NCBI GenBank assembly: GCA_002841405.1
Contig: PGZR01000021.1
Span: forward strand, 1 to 51,276
Source: Firmicutes bacterium HGW-Firmicutes-4
Lineage (GTDB): Bacteria > Bacillota > Clostridia > Eubacteriales > Eubacteriaceae
DNA: 51,276 nt
Reading direction: 5' to 3'
How positions within the stretch are numbered: position 1 is the stretch's first letter; every line of letters begins with the position of its first letter. Positions 26,544-35,097 of the stretch are shown piece by piece. A program made the translations under genes and the position numbers. The notes under the pieces are model-generated. The model worked only from the letters and a program-made list of their open reading frames with translations. It did not search any database and had not been told where the DNA came from.

Positions 26544-27353
26544 GCCTTCTTTTTGATAAATAGAAGGTTTGACATATTTAAAGGAATGATCCACCGAAGC
26601 CAGCGACTCACTTTGACCAATGAAAAAGTAACCGCCTGGTAGCAATGAATCATAAAACTTCTGAACCACATCGTTTTTTGTGGGTTTATCAAAATAAATC
26701 ATCACATTTCGGCAAAAGATAGCATGGAAGGGTTTCTTAAACTGGAATCGGGCCAGTAAATTAAAGTTCCGATAAGCGACCCCTTTTCGGATCGGTTCTG
26801 TAACCGACAAATATTCTTCATCATAATCTTTAAAATACTTGCGTTTCCATTCGATCGGAATCTTAGAAAGTTCTTCCTTAGAGTAAACCCCTGATTTAGC
26901 AGTCATTAAAACCTTATCCGAAATATCAGAGGCCAGGATGGTACTTTCCCAGTTACTGACTTTGTTGCCCAAATAGTCGTGGGTAATCATAGCCAGGGTG
27001 TAGGGTTCCTGCCCCGACGAACACCCGGCGCTCCATACCCGCAAATCTTTGGTTTTGGCAGTTTCATCCACCCAAGGAAGAACCTGTTGTTTGTAAAAAT
27101 CAAAATGTTCACTTTCCCGTAAAAAATAGGTATGATTGGTAGTCAGTTTATTAATGAGCACACTGATTTCATCATTCTTTTTGTCGTTCTTCACATACTC
27201 AAAATAATCCATATAGTTGTCATAACCCAGTTGGGAAACATAATGACTCAAGCGACCTTCAATCAAGTGTCGCTTTTTTCGCAAATCGACGCCATAATTG
27301 GAATGCACATAAGATGTGATCGCCTGAAATTCGTCTTCCTTAAGTTTTATCAT
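26541..27353 (-). CDS. cheR: chemotaxis protein methyltransferase CheR
   Basis: Methylates glutamates of chemoreceptors with S-adenosylmethionine. 270 aa. N-terminal all-alpha domain (Y.G.DL..K..LIEGRL) and Rossmann-type methyltransferase domain with VWSAGCSSGQEPYTLAM, ILASDIS, IFCRNVMIYFDK and FIGQSESL. It lies 43 bases after cheA and is probably cotranscribed. The opposing methylesterase CheB is encoded at the right edge of the window. Confidence 0.95.
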   Translation of the reverse strand: MIKLKEDEFQAITSYVHSNYGVDLRKKRHLIEGRLSHYVSQLGYDNYMDYFEYVKNDKKNDEISVLINKLTTNHTYFLRESEHFDFYKQQVLPWVDETAKTKDLRVWSAGCSSGQEPYTLAMITHDYLGNKVSNWESTILASDISDKVLMTAKSGVYSKEELSKIPIEWKRKYFKDYDEEYLSVTEPIRKGVAYRNFNLLARFQFKKPFHAIFCRNVMIYFDKPTKNDVVQKFYDSLLPGGYFFIGQSESLASVDHSFKYVKPSIYQKEG

Positions 27354-27396
27354 TTTCTTACCTCATCGTTTGTCTTTAAATTAATCAGAACCCATT

Positions 27397-29541
27397 CTAG
27401 TAATGGTCTAAAATCGCCGGGATATCGACAATCAAACTGATGCTGCCGTTTCCTAGAATCGTACAGCCAGCAATCCCGGAGTTCTTAATGGAGTAATGGT
27501 TTAAGTATTTGGGAATCGGTTTAACAACAATCTGGTGTTTCTTAATCAGATCATCCATAAACAGACAGGCAAAGGTATCCCCTGAATCCACCAGCATTAA
27601 AATTCCATCTTCAATATGGGTTTCGCACTTTTTATCTTCAAAAATATCATGGAGACGGATCAATGGATAGCATACCCCACGAATCATAACCATTTCGTTG
27701 TTGTCCGGGTCCTTAATCAGCTGATTGGACGTAATTTTAAAGGTTTCCCGAATATTGCTGATGGGGATTTCATAAATGTCTTCTCCGACCAGAACTTCCA
27801 TCCCCGAAATAATCGAAAGTGTCAGCGGTATTTTTAAGAAAATATTGGTACCTGAACCTTTTTCGCTTTCAATGGAAATCGATCCGCCAACCTTTTCAAT
27901 GTTTTTCTTAACCACATCCATACCAACTCCACGACCGGAAAACTCAGTTACCGTTTCTTTGGTGGAGAAGCCTGGAGCCATAATTAGATTCAGAATTTCT
28001 TTTTCAGAATACTCTTCCTCCGGTTTGACCAGCAGTTTTTTCTCTTTGGCTTTTTCCAGAATTCCCACCGGATCCAAACCCTTGCCATCATCACTGACCG
28101 AAATAATAATATCGCCGCCAACATTCTGGGCTGACAGAATTACCTTACCGACCGGGTTTTTTCCCGCGGCAATTCGTTCTGCAGCACTTTCAAGGCCATG
28201 ATCCATAGCATTTCGGACCAGATGCATCAGTGGATCAGCAATCCCATCGATGATGGTTTTATCAACCTCGGTGCTTTCACCCATGGTGATGAATTCCACT
28301 TCTTTTTTAAGCTTCTTGCCAACATCTCTGACAATCCGCTGCATTTTTTTGAAGGTACCGGCGATGGGAATCATCCGGATTGACATGACAATATCCTGGA
28401 GTTCATCCGTCAGTTTCTGCAATTGGGTTGAGGCTTTTTCAAAGCTCTCATCCCGTTTTCCTTCCATACCGACGCTGCCAAACACCATCGATTCAGTAAT
28501 AACAATCTCACCGATCAGATTCATCAGGGTATCCAGCTTATTCAGATCGACACTGATCAGGTTTTGGACGTTATTTTTTTGTTTGCTTGCATCATTGGCT
28601 TTTTCGGGCGCTTTCTTTCCCGCCTCAACAACTTCAGGTTTTGTTTCGATTTCCGCATCAATTAATTCTTCCTGAGAACAATCGAGAAATTCAATACTTT
28701 TAACCGATAAAATACTGAGCGCGATATTCTCGATGGTTTCCTTGTCGGCCTTGGTTTCGATATGGCAAAAGAAACCGTTTTTCAAGATAATCCCGGCCGC
28801 CTCTGGATTATTATTTAGCTGTTCTGGAATCATTTGGGTCACTTTACCGATGGATTCCAATTTGTTAACCAGCATAAATGCCCGGATGTTTTCCATTTGC
28901 GAGTCAACATTGAACCGGGTATGGATGCAGTAGATGTTTGTCTTTTCGCCGGTTAAAACAACGTCATCATGCTCCTCGACATCAGTCACTTCGTCGTTCA
29001 TTAGCTCTTCAAAATTCATGTCACCAAACAAATCATCTTCAACTGCCGCATCCAGCGTTTCTAATTCGCCATCATCATAGCCATCGTCGATGGTTTGTCC
29101 CTGAGCTTTTTGTGTTGTTTCCTGGGATAACCCTTTAATCCGATTTAAAAACGCATCGGTTTCAACAATCAGTTGTTCGTTTTCATCCAACAGGGTTTCG
29201 TTGTTCTTGATCTTTTCTACTTCCCCTTTTAAGAAGGTGGAGAAATTAAGAACCAGATCCATTAAATCTCCGAAGTCCTCCGGCTTGATTCCGTTTTCCC
29301 GAATTACGAAAAACAGATCCTCCAACTTATGAGAGGAATGGGCCAGCATGTCAAATTCCATCATCGCTGAAGACCCTTTTATGGTATGCATAATCCGGAA
29401 GATTTCATTAATGTCATCCGGTGTCAGTTCCGCATTGTCCTCAGATTGAAGTAAAATTTCTTCTAATTGATCAAGCAGTGTTTCCGATTCAAAAATATAC
29501 ATCTCTAAAATGGAATCATTTCCAGAATCATAATTACTCAT
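27397..29541 (-). CDS. cheA: chemotaxis histidine kinase CheA
   Basis: Kinase that passes phosphate to CheY and CheB. 714 aa. The P1 phosphotransfer domain carries His52 in MHTIKGSSAM. An acidic linker and a degenerate P2-like region span about 135-300, followed by P3 dimerisation (LDTLMNLIGEIVITE), the P4 ATPase domain (LVRNAMDHGLE; SDDGKGLD; FSTKETVTEFSGRGVGMDVVK) and the P5 CheW-like domain at the end. A SigD-like promoter lies upstream at 29651-29677, divergent from the FliK-like/FlhB-like genes. Confidence 0.96.
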   Translation of the reverse strand: MSNYDSGNDSILEMYIFESETLLDQLEEILLQSEDNAELTPDDINEIFRIMHTIKGSSAMMEFDMLAHSSHKLEDLFFVIRENGIKPEDFGDLMDLVLNFSTFLKGEVEKIKNNETLLDENEQLIVETDAFLNRIKGLSQETTQKAQGQTIDDGYDDGELETLDAAVEDDLFGDMNFEELMNDEVTDVEEHDDVVLTGEKTNIYCIHTRFNVDSQMENIRAFMLVNKLESIGKVTQMIPEQLNNNPEAAGIILKNGFFCHIETKADKETIENIALSILSVKSIEFLDCSQEELIDAEIETKPEVVEAGKKAPEKANDASKQKNNVQNLISVDLNKLDTLMNLIGEIVITESMVFGSVGMEGKRDESFEKASTQLQKLTDELQDIVMSIRMIPIAGTFKKMQRIVRDVGKKLKKEVEFITMGESTEVDKTIIDGIADPLMHLVRNAMDHGLESAAERIAAGKNPVGKVILSAQNVGGDIIISVSDDGKGLDPVGILEKAKEKKLLVKPEEEYSEKEILNLIMAPGFSTKETVTEFSGRGVGMDVVKKNIEKVGGSISIESEKGSGTNIFLKIPLTLSIISGMEVLVGEDIYEIPISNIRETFKITSNQLIKDPDNNEMVMIRGVCYPLIRLHDIFEDKKCETHIEDGILMLVDSGDTFACLFMDDLIKKHQIVVKPIPKYLNHYSIKNSGIAGCTILGNGSISLIVDIPAILDHY

Positions 29542-29650
29542 GCACTTTATTTTTTTGTCTCTAATGATATACCCCTATTTTATGGACTTTATCAGCCCGA
29601 GCAATTAGTTTTTCTGTGAAATTCCAGCATTCGTTTATTCATCTATTTAT

Positions 29651-29677
29651 ATATCGACAAAAACAATTAAATCCTTA
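29651..29677 (-). promoter_or_regulatory. SigD-type promoter of cheA
   Basis: TAAG (29677-29674), 15 bases, GTCGATAT (29658-29651): one mismatch in the upstream box compared with TAAA. Confidence 0.6.
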
Positions 29678-29745
29678 GAACTATATAAAAAAACACCCAA
29701 AGCTTTATCATTCCTGATCTACTTTTGAATTCGATTCTGAAATGA

Positions 29746-29774
29746 TTGATTATCTTTTGCTAATACAGTATAAT
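29746..29774 (+). promoter_or_regulatory. SigA promoter of the FliK-like/FlhB-like pair
   Basis: TTGATT (29746-29751), 17-bp spacer, TATAAT (29769-29774). Confidence 0.7.
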
Positions 29775-29849
29775 CTAAACTAACTAAAGTCCCATCACAA
29801 TTCGCATCGTCGCAAATTTGTGTTATTACAAATAGGAAGGAGCTCTCTG

Positions 29850-31412
29850 TTGGATAGTATCAAAATCACCTCAACCGTTTCCACCCCCAAAGTTACCGAT
29901 ATACCAAGTAAACATACCCCCAGCGATTCGATATTTGACATTAAGAACCTTGATAACGCCGTTAAAATAGAACCAGTTTCAGAAAACTACCAAAAGGAGA
30001 GTTTCCGGGAAACCCTGTTTCAAAATTTACAAAAAGAAATTCTAAAACCGCTGATGAACAGTACCACCGCTGAGGCCGATGCGTTGCGCAAGCTGGTGCT
30101 GATCTCTCAGCTTTTTGAAACTTCTGCCGGAGCCCTGCCCAAGGAACTATTAGACGGCATTTTCATCAATTCCCAGGATCTGCTCAGTGAGCTGCTGCTC
30201 CGGGATAAAACTGATTCCATTTTTAAGGGGTCTTTTTTTGACAGCCTGCGATCACTGTCTAAATTGGAAGGTTACCCCCAGTTAAAAGACGCAATCACAT
30301 CGATTCTCAGGCACTACGATGCCTATGTCAACCGCAATCAGACCCTTAATGGTATCTTTTTAGAAACCAGCCGGTTACTAATGACGCTTCCATCTAAAGA
30401 GCAGGCCTTGCTTGAACAACAGCTGATAAAACTGGAAGCCGTCTTAAACCAATCAAACGGAAAGGAACAGCCCAACCAGGAACTCCAAAACCTGATTAGT
30501 TTAAAAGCCGCCCAAAATGGTAAACTGGGTGCTCAATTAGAACAGCGACTAGCGCGGATTGAAAACCTGTTAAACGCCAAAAATCTCAATTACCAGGAAA
30601 TTCAACTACTGCTGAAAAATGAGACCATCCCGGCCCTTCGTCAGATTTTACAATCCCAGGCATACAGTGATAAAACCTATCAATCGGTGGCTACCATTAT
30701 CGATCATATTGTTCGTTATGACAAAGGCAACCCCGAACAGCTGGAAGCAGCTGTATTGCGATTTTCTCAGGCATTAAAACCCCTTTCCAACCTGACCGAC
30801 AGCGAAATTGTGGACATGAAAAATCAGCTTTTCCTCCATGCTAAAGAAGCCGAAATTCTAGCCGATCGTCTGGAATCTACTTCCCGAAATCCCGGTGAAG
30901 GCGAAAAGATCGCGCTGGCTCAACTGTTGGAACAGGCCCTGGACGAAAAGAACTCGAACAAAATTATCAACTCTGCCCAAAACCTGCTGGAAACCATGGT
31001 TCGTAACGAAAGCCCCATCTTTACCATCATGCATTTTTTAATTCCGTTGCGATTTCTGGACGAAAATTCTTATGGCGAGTTTTTTGTGGATAAAGACCCT
31101 ACTGCTAAAAAGGGTGAAAAAGGAAACGCTGAAAATGCCACAGATATCTTCTTTACCATCCAGTCCGACCGCTACGGAAATTTTGAAGTGGAGCTACTGG
31201 CCCGGGATAAAAATATTACCCTGAATATCAAGTCTCCGGCGCCTCTGGTTGAGACATTGAAATCGACCAGAGAACAGTTAAAAACCATCGTTGAGGAGCA
31301 GGGCTATGCCCTGAGTGGTTACGGAGTCGGCGAATACTCGCAAAGCCAGACCATCCTGCAACGTTTTCCCAAACTGGCTTTCAGAAAGGTAGGACTCGAT
31401 GTCACCATCTAA
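29850..31412 (+). CDS. FliK-like C-terminal domain protein (YlqG type)
   Basis: About 520 aa. The last 85 residues (FFTIQSDRYGNFEVELL... LNIKSP... EEQGYALSGYGV) look like the C-terminal domain of the hook-length protein FliK; the long N-terminal part is helical and Gln/Leu-rich and not recognised. Together with the next gene, a short FlhB-like protein, it resembles the ylqG-ylqH pair of Bacillus. Precise role unknown; a part in export substrate switching is plausible. Start taken as TTG 29850 because GGAAGGA is eight bases upstream; GTG 29820 has no site. Overlaps the next gene by 14 bases. Confidence 0.7.
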   Translation: MDSIKITSTVSTPKVTDIPSKHTPSDSIFDIKNLDNAVKIEPVSENYQKESFRETLFQNLQKEILKPLMNSTTAEADALRKLVLISQLFETSAGALPKELLDGIFINSQDLLSELLLRDKTDSIFKGSFFDSLRSLSKLEGYPQLKDAITSILRHYDAYVNRNQTLNGIFLETSRLLMTLPSKEQALLEQQLIKLEAVLNQSNGKEQPNQELQNLISLKAAQNGKLGAQLEQRLARIENLLNAKNLNYQEIQLLLKNETIPALRQILQSQAYSDKTYQSVATIIDHIVRYDKGNPEQLEAAVLRFSQALKPLSNLTDSEIVDMKNQLFLHAKEAEILADRLESTSRNPGEGEKIALAQLLEQALDEKNSNKIINSAQNLLETMVRNESPIFTIMHFLIPLRFLDENSYGEFFVDKDPTAKKGEKGNAENATDIFFTIQSDRYGNFEVELLARDKNITLNIKSPAPLVETLKSTREQLKTIVEEQGYALSGYGVGEYSQSQTILQRFPKLAFRKVGLDVTI

Positions 31413-31773
31413 AGACAAAAAAGCAAATAAAAAAACCGTCCACATCCAGGACGGCCAGCCAAATAAAAAATCAGTTGAAGAAGAAACCGAAGTCGATAAG
31501 CCCTTAAAAGTAACCGCCCTGCGTTATGATCCGGATAAAAACAATTCTCCGGTAATTGTCGCCGCCGGCACAGGTTTTGTTGCCCAAAAAATATTAAACG
31601 TCGCCGAAGAAAACGGCATTCCCATCTATCACGACGACTCTGCCGCGACCCTGCTATCCAAACTCCAGATGGGTCAGGAAATCCCGCCGGAACTGTTTCA
31701 GATTGTGGTTAATATTTATGTGTCGCTGCTTAATCTGGCCGAGGGGAATGATGTCGGGGATCGCTTATTTTGA
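31399..31773 (+). CDS. FlhB C-terminal-like protein (YlqH/FlhX type)
   Basis: 124 aa. A basic, disordered first third, then a region that matches the cytoplasmic C-terminal domain of FlhB: ALRYDPDKNNSPVIVAAGTG, ILNVAEENGIPIYHD, LLSKLQMGQEIPPELFQIVVNIY. The autocleavage motif NPTH of true FlhB is not present at the expected place (PDKNN instead), and there are no membrane helices. Such stand-alone FlhB-like proteins occur widely in Firmicutes and can partly replace the FlhB tail. Coupled to the FliK-like gene. Confidence 0.8.
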   Translation: MSPSKDKKANKKTVHIQDGQPNKKSVEEETEVDKPLKVTALRYDPDKNNSPVIVAAGTGFVAQKILNVAEENGIPIYHDDSAATLLSKLQMGQEIPPELFQIVVNIYVSLLNLAEGNDVGDRLF

Positions 31774-31986
31774 AGATCAGTGGGGCAGTTCTCTTTTGCT
31801 AAGTTTCATATCATACCAAAGCAGCTGCCAATCAGTCGCCTCGATCTGTCGGACCGACATCCCTTCAGCTTTTCAACACTTTTGTCCCCTTTCTGCATTT
31901 TTATTTTACAATAAACAGATATTCGGCTAGTTTCTGGCGCATTTTTAACCTGCTCAAACAATTTTTCCATTTTTTGTTGTGGGGTG

Positions 31987-33153
31987 TTAGCAAAGAGTTA
32001 GCTCTTTGACAACATATAAAACATCTTCTTTGTCTAAATTTGAACTGCATGGCAAATTGACAACATGCTCAACATAGCTCCTGGCCTTCTCAATTTTATA
32101 TGACTGATTTTCCAGATACGGTTTTTGATCACAGATCAGACCCCAAATCGGTCGTGTCTGAATGCTTCTCTTATCAAGATAATCGATTATTTCATCACGG
32201 TTCAGCGGATAATCTTCATGACAATAAAGTGAATAAAACCAGTAATTCGGTCTGATATTTTTCCTGAATTCCAATAATTCTAAACCTGGAATACTGTCAA
32301 TATTCTGTTTATAAAGATCATAACTAGTTTTCTTTATTCTGATAAACTCTTCAAGCTGCTCCAATTGCGCCAAACCAACGGCCGCCTGTAGATTAGTCAT
32401 GCGATAATTATAACCAATGGCATCATGTTCATAATACAACTCGTCTTTCTTGGCTTGAGTTGTAAGGTGCCTGGTTTGACTCAATAAATCCAGATCATTT
32501 GAAACAACTGCCCCGCCTCCACCAGTCGTAATGATTTTATTGCCATTAAATGAAAATACGCCAACATCACCAATGGAACCCGCGTATTTACCAGCATATC
32601 TGCCACGCAAATAATATGTTCCAATGGCTTCCGCTGCGTCTTCAATCACCTTCAGATTAAATGCAACCGCGATATCCATAATCTTTTCCATATCCGCCAT
32701 GTTGCCAAAAATATGTACCACGATTATGGCTTTAATGTGTTTTCCGGTTTGATTGTTAATCAGTTTTTCGTTTTCAAAACGGCATTCCAGTTCGCAGAAA
32801 TCTCGCAATTTTTCAGGATCCATTGTTAAAGAATCATCGCAATCCATAAAGACTGGTTCTGCCCCAACATACTTCACCGGATTAACCGAAGCAATAAAGG
32901 TCAGCGCCGGTACAATAACTTCCATATCCTTTGTTATGCCACAGCACAGTAAAGCAATATGCAAACCGGCAGTTCCGCTTTGACAGGCAACTGCTTCCTT
33001 AACCTTTATATACTGTGCAATCTGACTTTCAAATTGATTAATATACTCACCAGCGGACGAAACCCATTCAGTTTCGATAGCCTGAGTGATGTATTCGAGT
33101 TCGTTGCCTTTTAAATTGGGGACTGAGAGTGGTATAAATTTTTTTTGCATCAT
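31987..33153 (-). CDS. legC: nucleotide-sugar aminotransferase LegC-like (DegT/DnrJ family)
   Basis: PLP-dependent aminotransferase, 388 aa. In legionaminate synthesis LegC places the amino group at C4 of the 4-keto-6-deoxy sugar made by LegB. Motifs: SGTAGLHIAL, PALTFIASVNPVKYVGAEPVF, DAAEAIGTYY, and the PLP lysine in FSFNGNKIITTGGGGAVV. The sequence resembles LegC rather than PseC by these motifs, and the rest of the pathway is encoded upstream. It is separated from that operon by intron and transposase remnants. Its ribosome site AAGGAAGG lies within the last codons of the transposase relic, whose TAA directly abuts the ATG. No clear terminator follows. Confidence 0.85.
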   Translation of the reverse strand: MMQKKFIPLSVPNLKGNELEYITQAIETEWVSSAGEYINQFESQIAQYIKVKEAVACQSGTAGLHIALLCCGITKDMEVIVPALTFIASVNPVKYVGAEPVFMDCDDSLTMDPEKLRDFCELECRFENEKLINNQTGKHIKAIIVVHIFGNMADMEKIMDIAVAFNLKVIEDAAEAIGTYYLRGRYAGKYAGSIGDVGVFSFNGNKIITTGGGGAVVSNDLDLLSQTRHLTTQAKKDELYYEHDAIGYNYRMTNLQAAVGLAQLEQLEEFIRIKKTSYDLYKQNIDSIPGLELLEFRKNIRPNYWFYSLYCHEDYPLNRDEIIDYLDKRSIQTRPIWGLICDQKPYLENQSYKIEKARSYVEHVVNLPCSSNLDKEDVLYVVKELTLC

Positions 33154-33937
33154 TTACCTTCCTTGTACCATTTTGTTGGCAGCAACAGCTGATATAGCAA
33201 TGTTGTTACCAATTTCTTTAAAGGTATAACCCTGTTCTGCCGCCGCTTTGACATAAGAAATCTTATCATCACTTAAAACTCTTTGACTGGATCCTGTCTT
33301 AATCAGTTGAAATACTTCTTCGCTTCTAACCACACGTCTTAAAATTCCATCTAAGGTTTCCTTATCCGGGCAACCTGCACAGCGATCGTCATTTTTCTGA
33401 TCCTCATCACCAATCACCGAACCTGCTTCATAAAAGTCTTTTGGTTTTTGAAGCACTTCTTTCTGATCCATAAATTTTTTGTATTCGTTCAACGCGATCT
33501 TCCGGTTATCAGAAAACATATTTAAAATCTTATCGATATACACCTGCTTTTTTATATTATTTCGATAAAACTGATCACTGCTCCAGCCATAGTCAGCCAT
33601 GTTCCGATGCATCTTCGCTCTAACCGGATTCTCGTGGATATATCTGAGCAAAGAATAAAGGTATTTGTCATCGTTTACCAGAATACTTTTATATCTGCCG
33701 CCAAAAACATGATCTCTCCGCTTATGTCTTTTGTCGTAGTTTTTGCTGTAGGTGTTATTCACTTTTTGCATTATTTTATGCAGGGGCTTTTCCTTTGTCT
33801 CGATGATTAAATGGTAATGATTATCCATGATCGCATATCCCAATAGATTAAAGGCATCTTCCTCATTGGCTAGTTTCCAGGCACTTTAAAAATTCTTCTT
33901 TATCTTCTCTTTCCTGAAAGATATAGTCCCTATTGTT
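33154..33937 (-). pseudogene. REP-associated tyrosine transposase-like relic (frameshifted, 5' truncated)
   Basis: The open part (33154-33843) shows the HUH-nuclease core of the Y1/RAYT transposases: YAIMDNHYHLIIETKE with the HxH pair, HVFGGRYKSILV, YLYSLLRYIHENPVRAKM (catalytic Tyr region), and a C-terminal helix-turn-helix (GYTFKEIGNNIAISAVAANKM). Upstream, the N-terminal part continues in another frame: NNRDYIFQEREDKEEFLKC up to a TGA at 33865-33863, then ANEEDAFNLLGY in the main frame. One extra base near 33872-33876 explains the shift. Upstream of about 33937 the expected first 20 or so residues (GIYHV..RG) are missing. The relic is probably immobile, but its tail now carries the legC ribosome site. 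Confidence 0.75.
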
Positions 33938-34104
33938 TGGATTTTTCTCTAGCAAAGTTATAAATTTGTGGTTAATCTATACCTTCACATTGTTTCATCA
34001 GCTTTGCACCCAATCGTTACCAATTACGCACATGATGATAGAGATATCTCAGATGAAAGAAATAGCTTTTCAGCAATATAAATAGCGGCTTTCAAGTCGC
34101 ACAC

Positions 34105-34648
34105 AACTATCATAACACAGGGGGTAATCGATACGCACTGGAAGTCTGCCCTTTATCAAGTGGGACAAATTTTGAATCCCTATCCTCAGCATTACACTAA
34201 GGCTTTCGCTTTTTCCAGTATCCTCTACCTTCTGAGCATTGTACAGCTCTTACGATTTGCCTACCTTTTCAGGAGCACATAAGGTTTACCTTGTTCCGCA
34301 ATTAAAATAATTATGATGTGTTTAGGTTCTGCCTATAAACCGGAGGTTCTCTGTCCTTCCCAACACAGTACCATAGTAATTACTGTGTCCCTGCCCTCGT
34401 ACCATTTTGGTCAAGGTGTATCATTCACATTTCACCTTTTATCGCTGACGATTCTTACGGCAATTCACATTTGTTAACCATGCACACCTTTTCCTAGTAA
34501 TAGAATAGTTGTGACTACTATTATTTTCGAATTGTCCCGATTGCTTTACACCATTCATTACTTACTAGGCATTTATCAGTAGGAATACCACGGGATGGAT
34601 GTGGTAGTACTCTTGTACAATTCTAATTGCAACTTTCAAGTCGCACAC
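34105..34648 (-). mobile_element. group II intron-like remnant 2 (no reverse transcriptase)
   Basis: Minus strand starts GTGTGCGACTTGAAAG, which fits the GUGYG 5' rule of group II introns. It contains blocks that I associate with domain I of bacterial introns: GGTACGAGGGCAGGGACAC near 34400, GGACAGAGAACCTCCGG near 34350, GCGGAACAAGGTAAACC near 34290 and GCGAAAGCC near 34210. No maturase reading frame follows and no domain V was identified. It appears to be cut at 34104 by another copy of its own first 16 bases. Confidence 0.45.
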
Positions 34649-35052
34649 TACGCTGCAATCCGACTCCCTGACCGCCTTCCGCTTCCTCACTTTTTATCTC
34701 TTGTTACACGTACTCCAGATCACTATCTGAAGAGCAATCAGGGTCTCCCGAGTTCCCATATCATAACTTTGTCTAGCATGCTGATTTCTCCGACCCCGAT
34801 GAAGCTGTGACTTCCTTACCTTAACGTTGGCCACAGTATTGCATTCTACACAGACAACCGCATCTGCCTTCCTATTTTTGGTATTTCGAGGCTCAATCAC
34901 TTCAGCTTTTCAGCTTTCAGCCTACTATCTTGTTTGCCTACGCTTAAACTTATTGGTTACCCAATAAGCTCCAAGGCTAACTACGGGCGGTTGGTCTACC
35001 TTACCCGACGGGATTCGCACCCGCTATATGATACGACCTTGCTCGGCCGCAC
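34649..35052 (-). mobile_element. group II intron-like remnant 1 (5' part only)
   Basis: Minus strand from about 35052 (GTGCGGCCGAGCAAGG) shows domain-I-like blocks: GGGTGCGAATCCCGTCGGG near 35015, GACCAACCGCCCGTAG near 34990, GCTGAAGTGATTGAGCCTCG near 34900, GGAACTCGGGAGACCC near 34755, GAGGAAGCGGAAGG near 34685 and GGTCAGGGAGTCGG near 34670. It ends where remnant 2 begins. The exact 5' end is a guess. Confidence 0.5.
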
Positions 35053-35097
35053 TGTCAGGCACCTATCTCCTTATTGCATTATGCAATTTATTTATGC

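Larger units (their letters stand above)
29542..29849. other. divergent promoter region between cheA and the FliK-like gene
   Basis: No gene seen in these 308 bases. It holds a SigD-like promoter towards cheA (29651-29677) and a near-consensus SigA promoter towards the FliK-like gene (29746-29774). Confidence 0.6.
33938..35097 (-). other. 1.16-kb non-coding stretch with group II intron-like remnants
   Basis: No believable gene: the longest open frames are about 70 codons and look random. On the minus strand the sequence reads like structured catalytic RNA (see the two mobile_element entries). A 16-bp direct repeat, CTTTCAAGTCGCACAC, occurs at 34089-34104 and 34633-34648. The last 150 bases next to the transposase relic (33938-34088) were not recognised. 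Confidence 0.6.

Noticed and set aside
31847..31859. TGTCGGACCGACA palindrome
   Set aside because: It resembles repeat-element ends in part but lacks the AATT portion; too short to assign.
31703..31930. 75-codon plus-strand frame overlapping the end of the FlhB-like gene
   Set aside because: Cys/Ser-rich, no ribosome site, starts inside the FlhB-like gene. The 213-base gap to legC has protein-like fragments in minus frames too, but none with a usable start.
31987..33153. Pseudaminate aminotransferase PseC
   Set aside because: No PseB, PseG or PseH partner is seen and the cluster matches the Leg route.
34089..34648. CRISPR-like or transposon-end interpretation of the two 16-bp repeats
   Set aside because: Only two copies, 544 bases apart and in the same orientation; no regular spacers or inverted ends.
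34595..34900. Two opposite frames of about 70 codons in the intron-remnant region
   Set aside because: No ribosome sites, no recognisable motifs, and the underlying sequence reads as structured RNA blocks.
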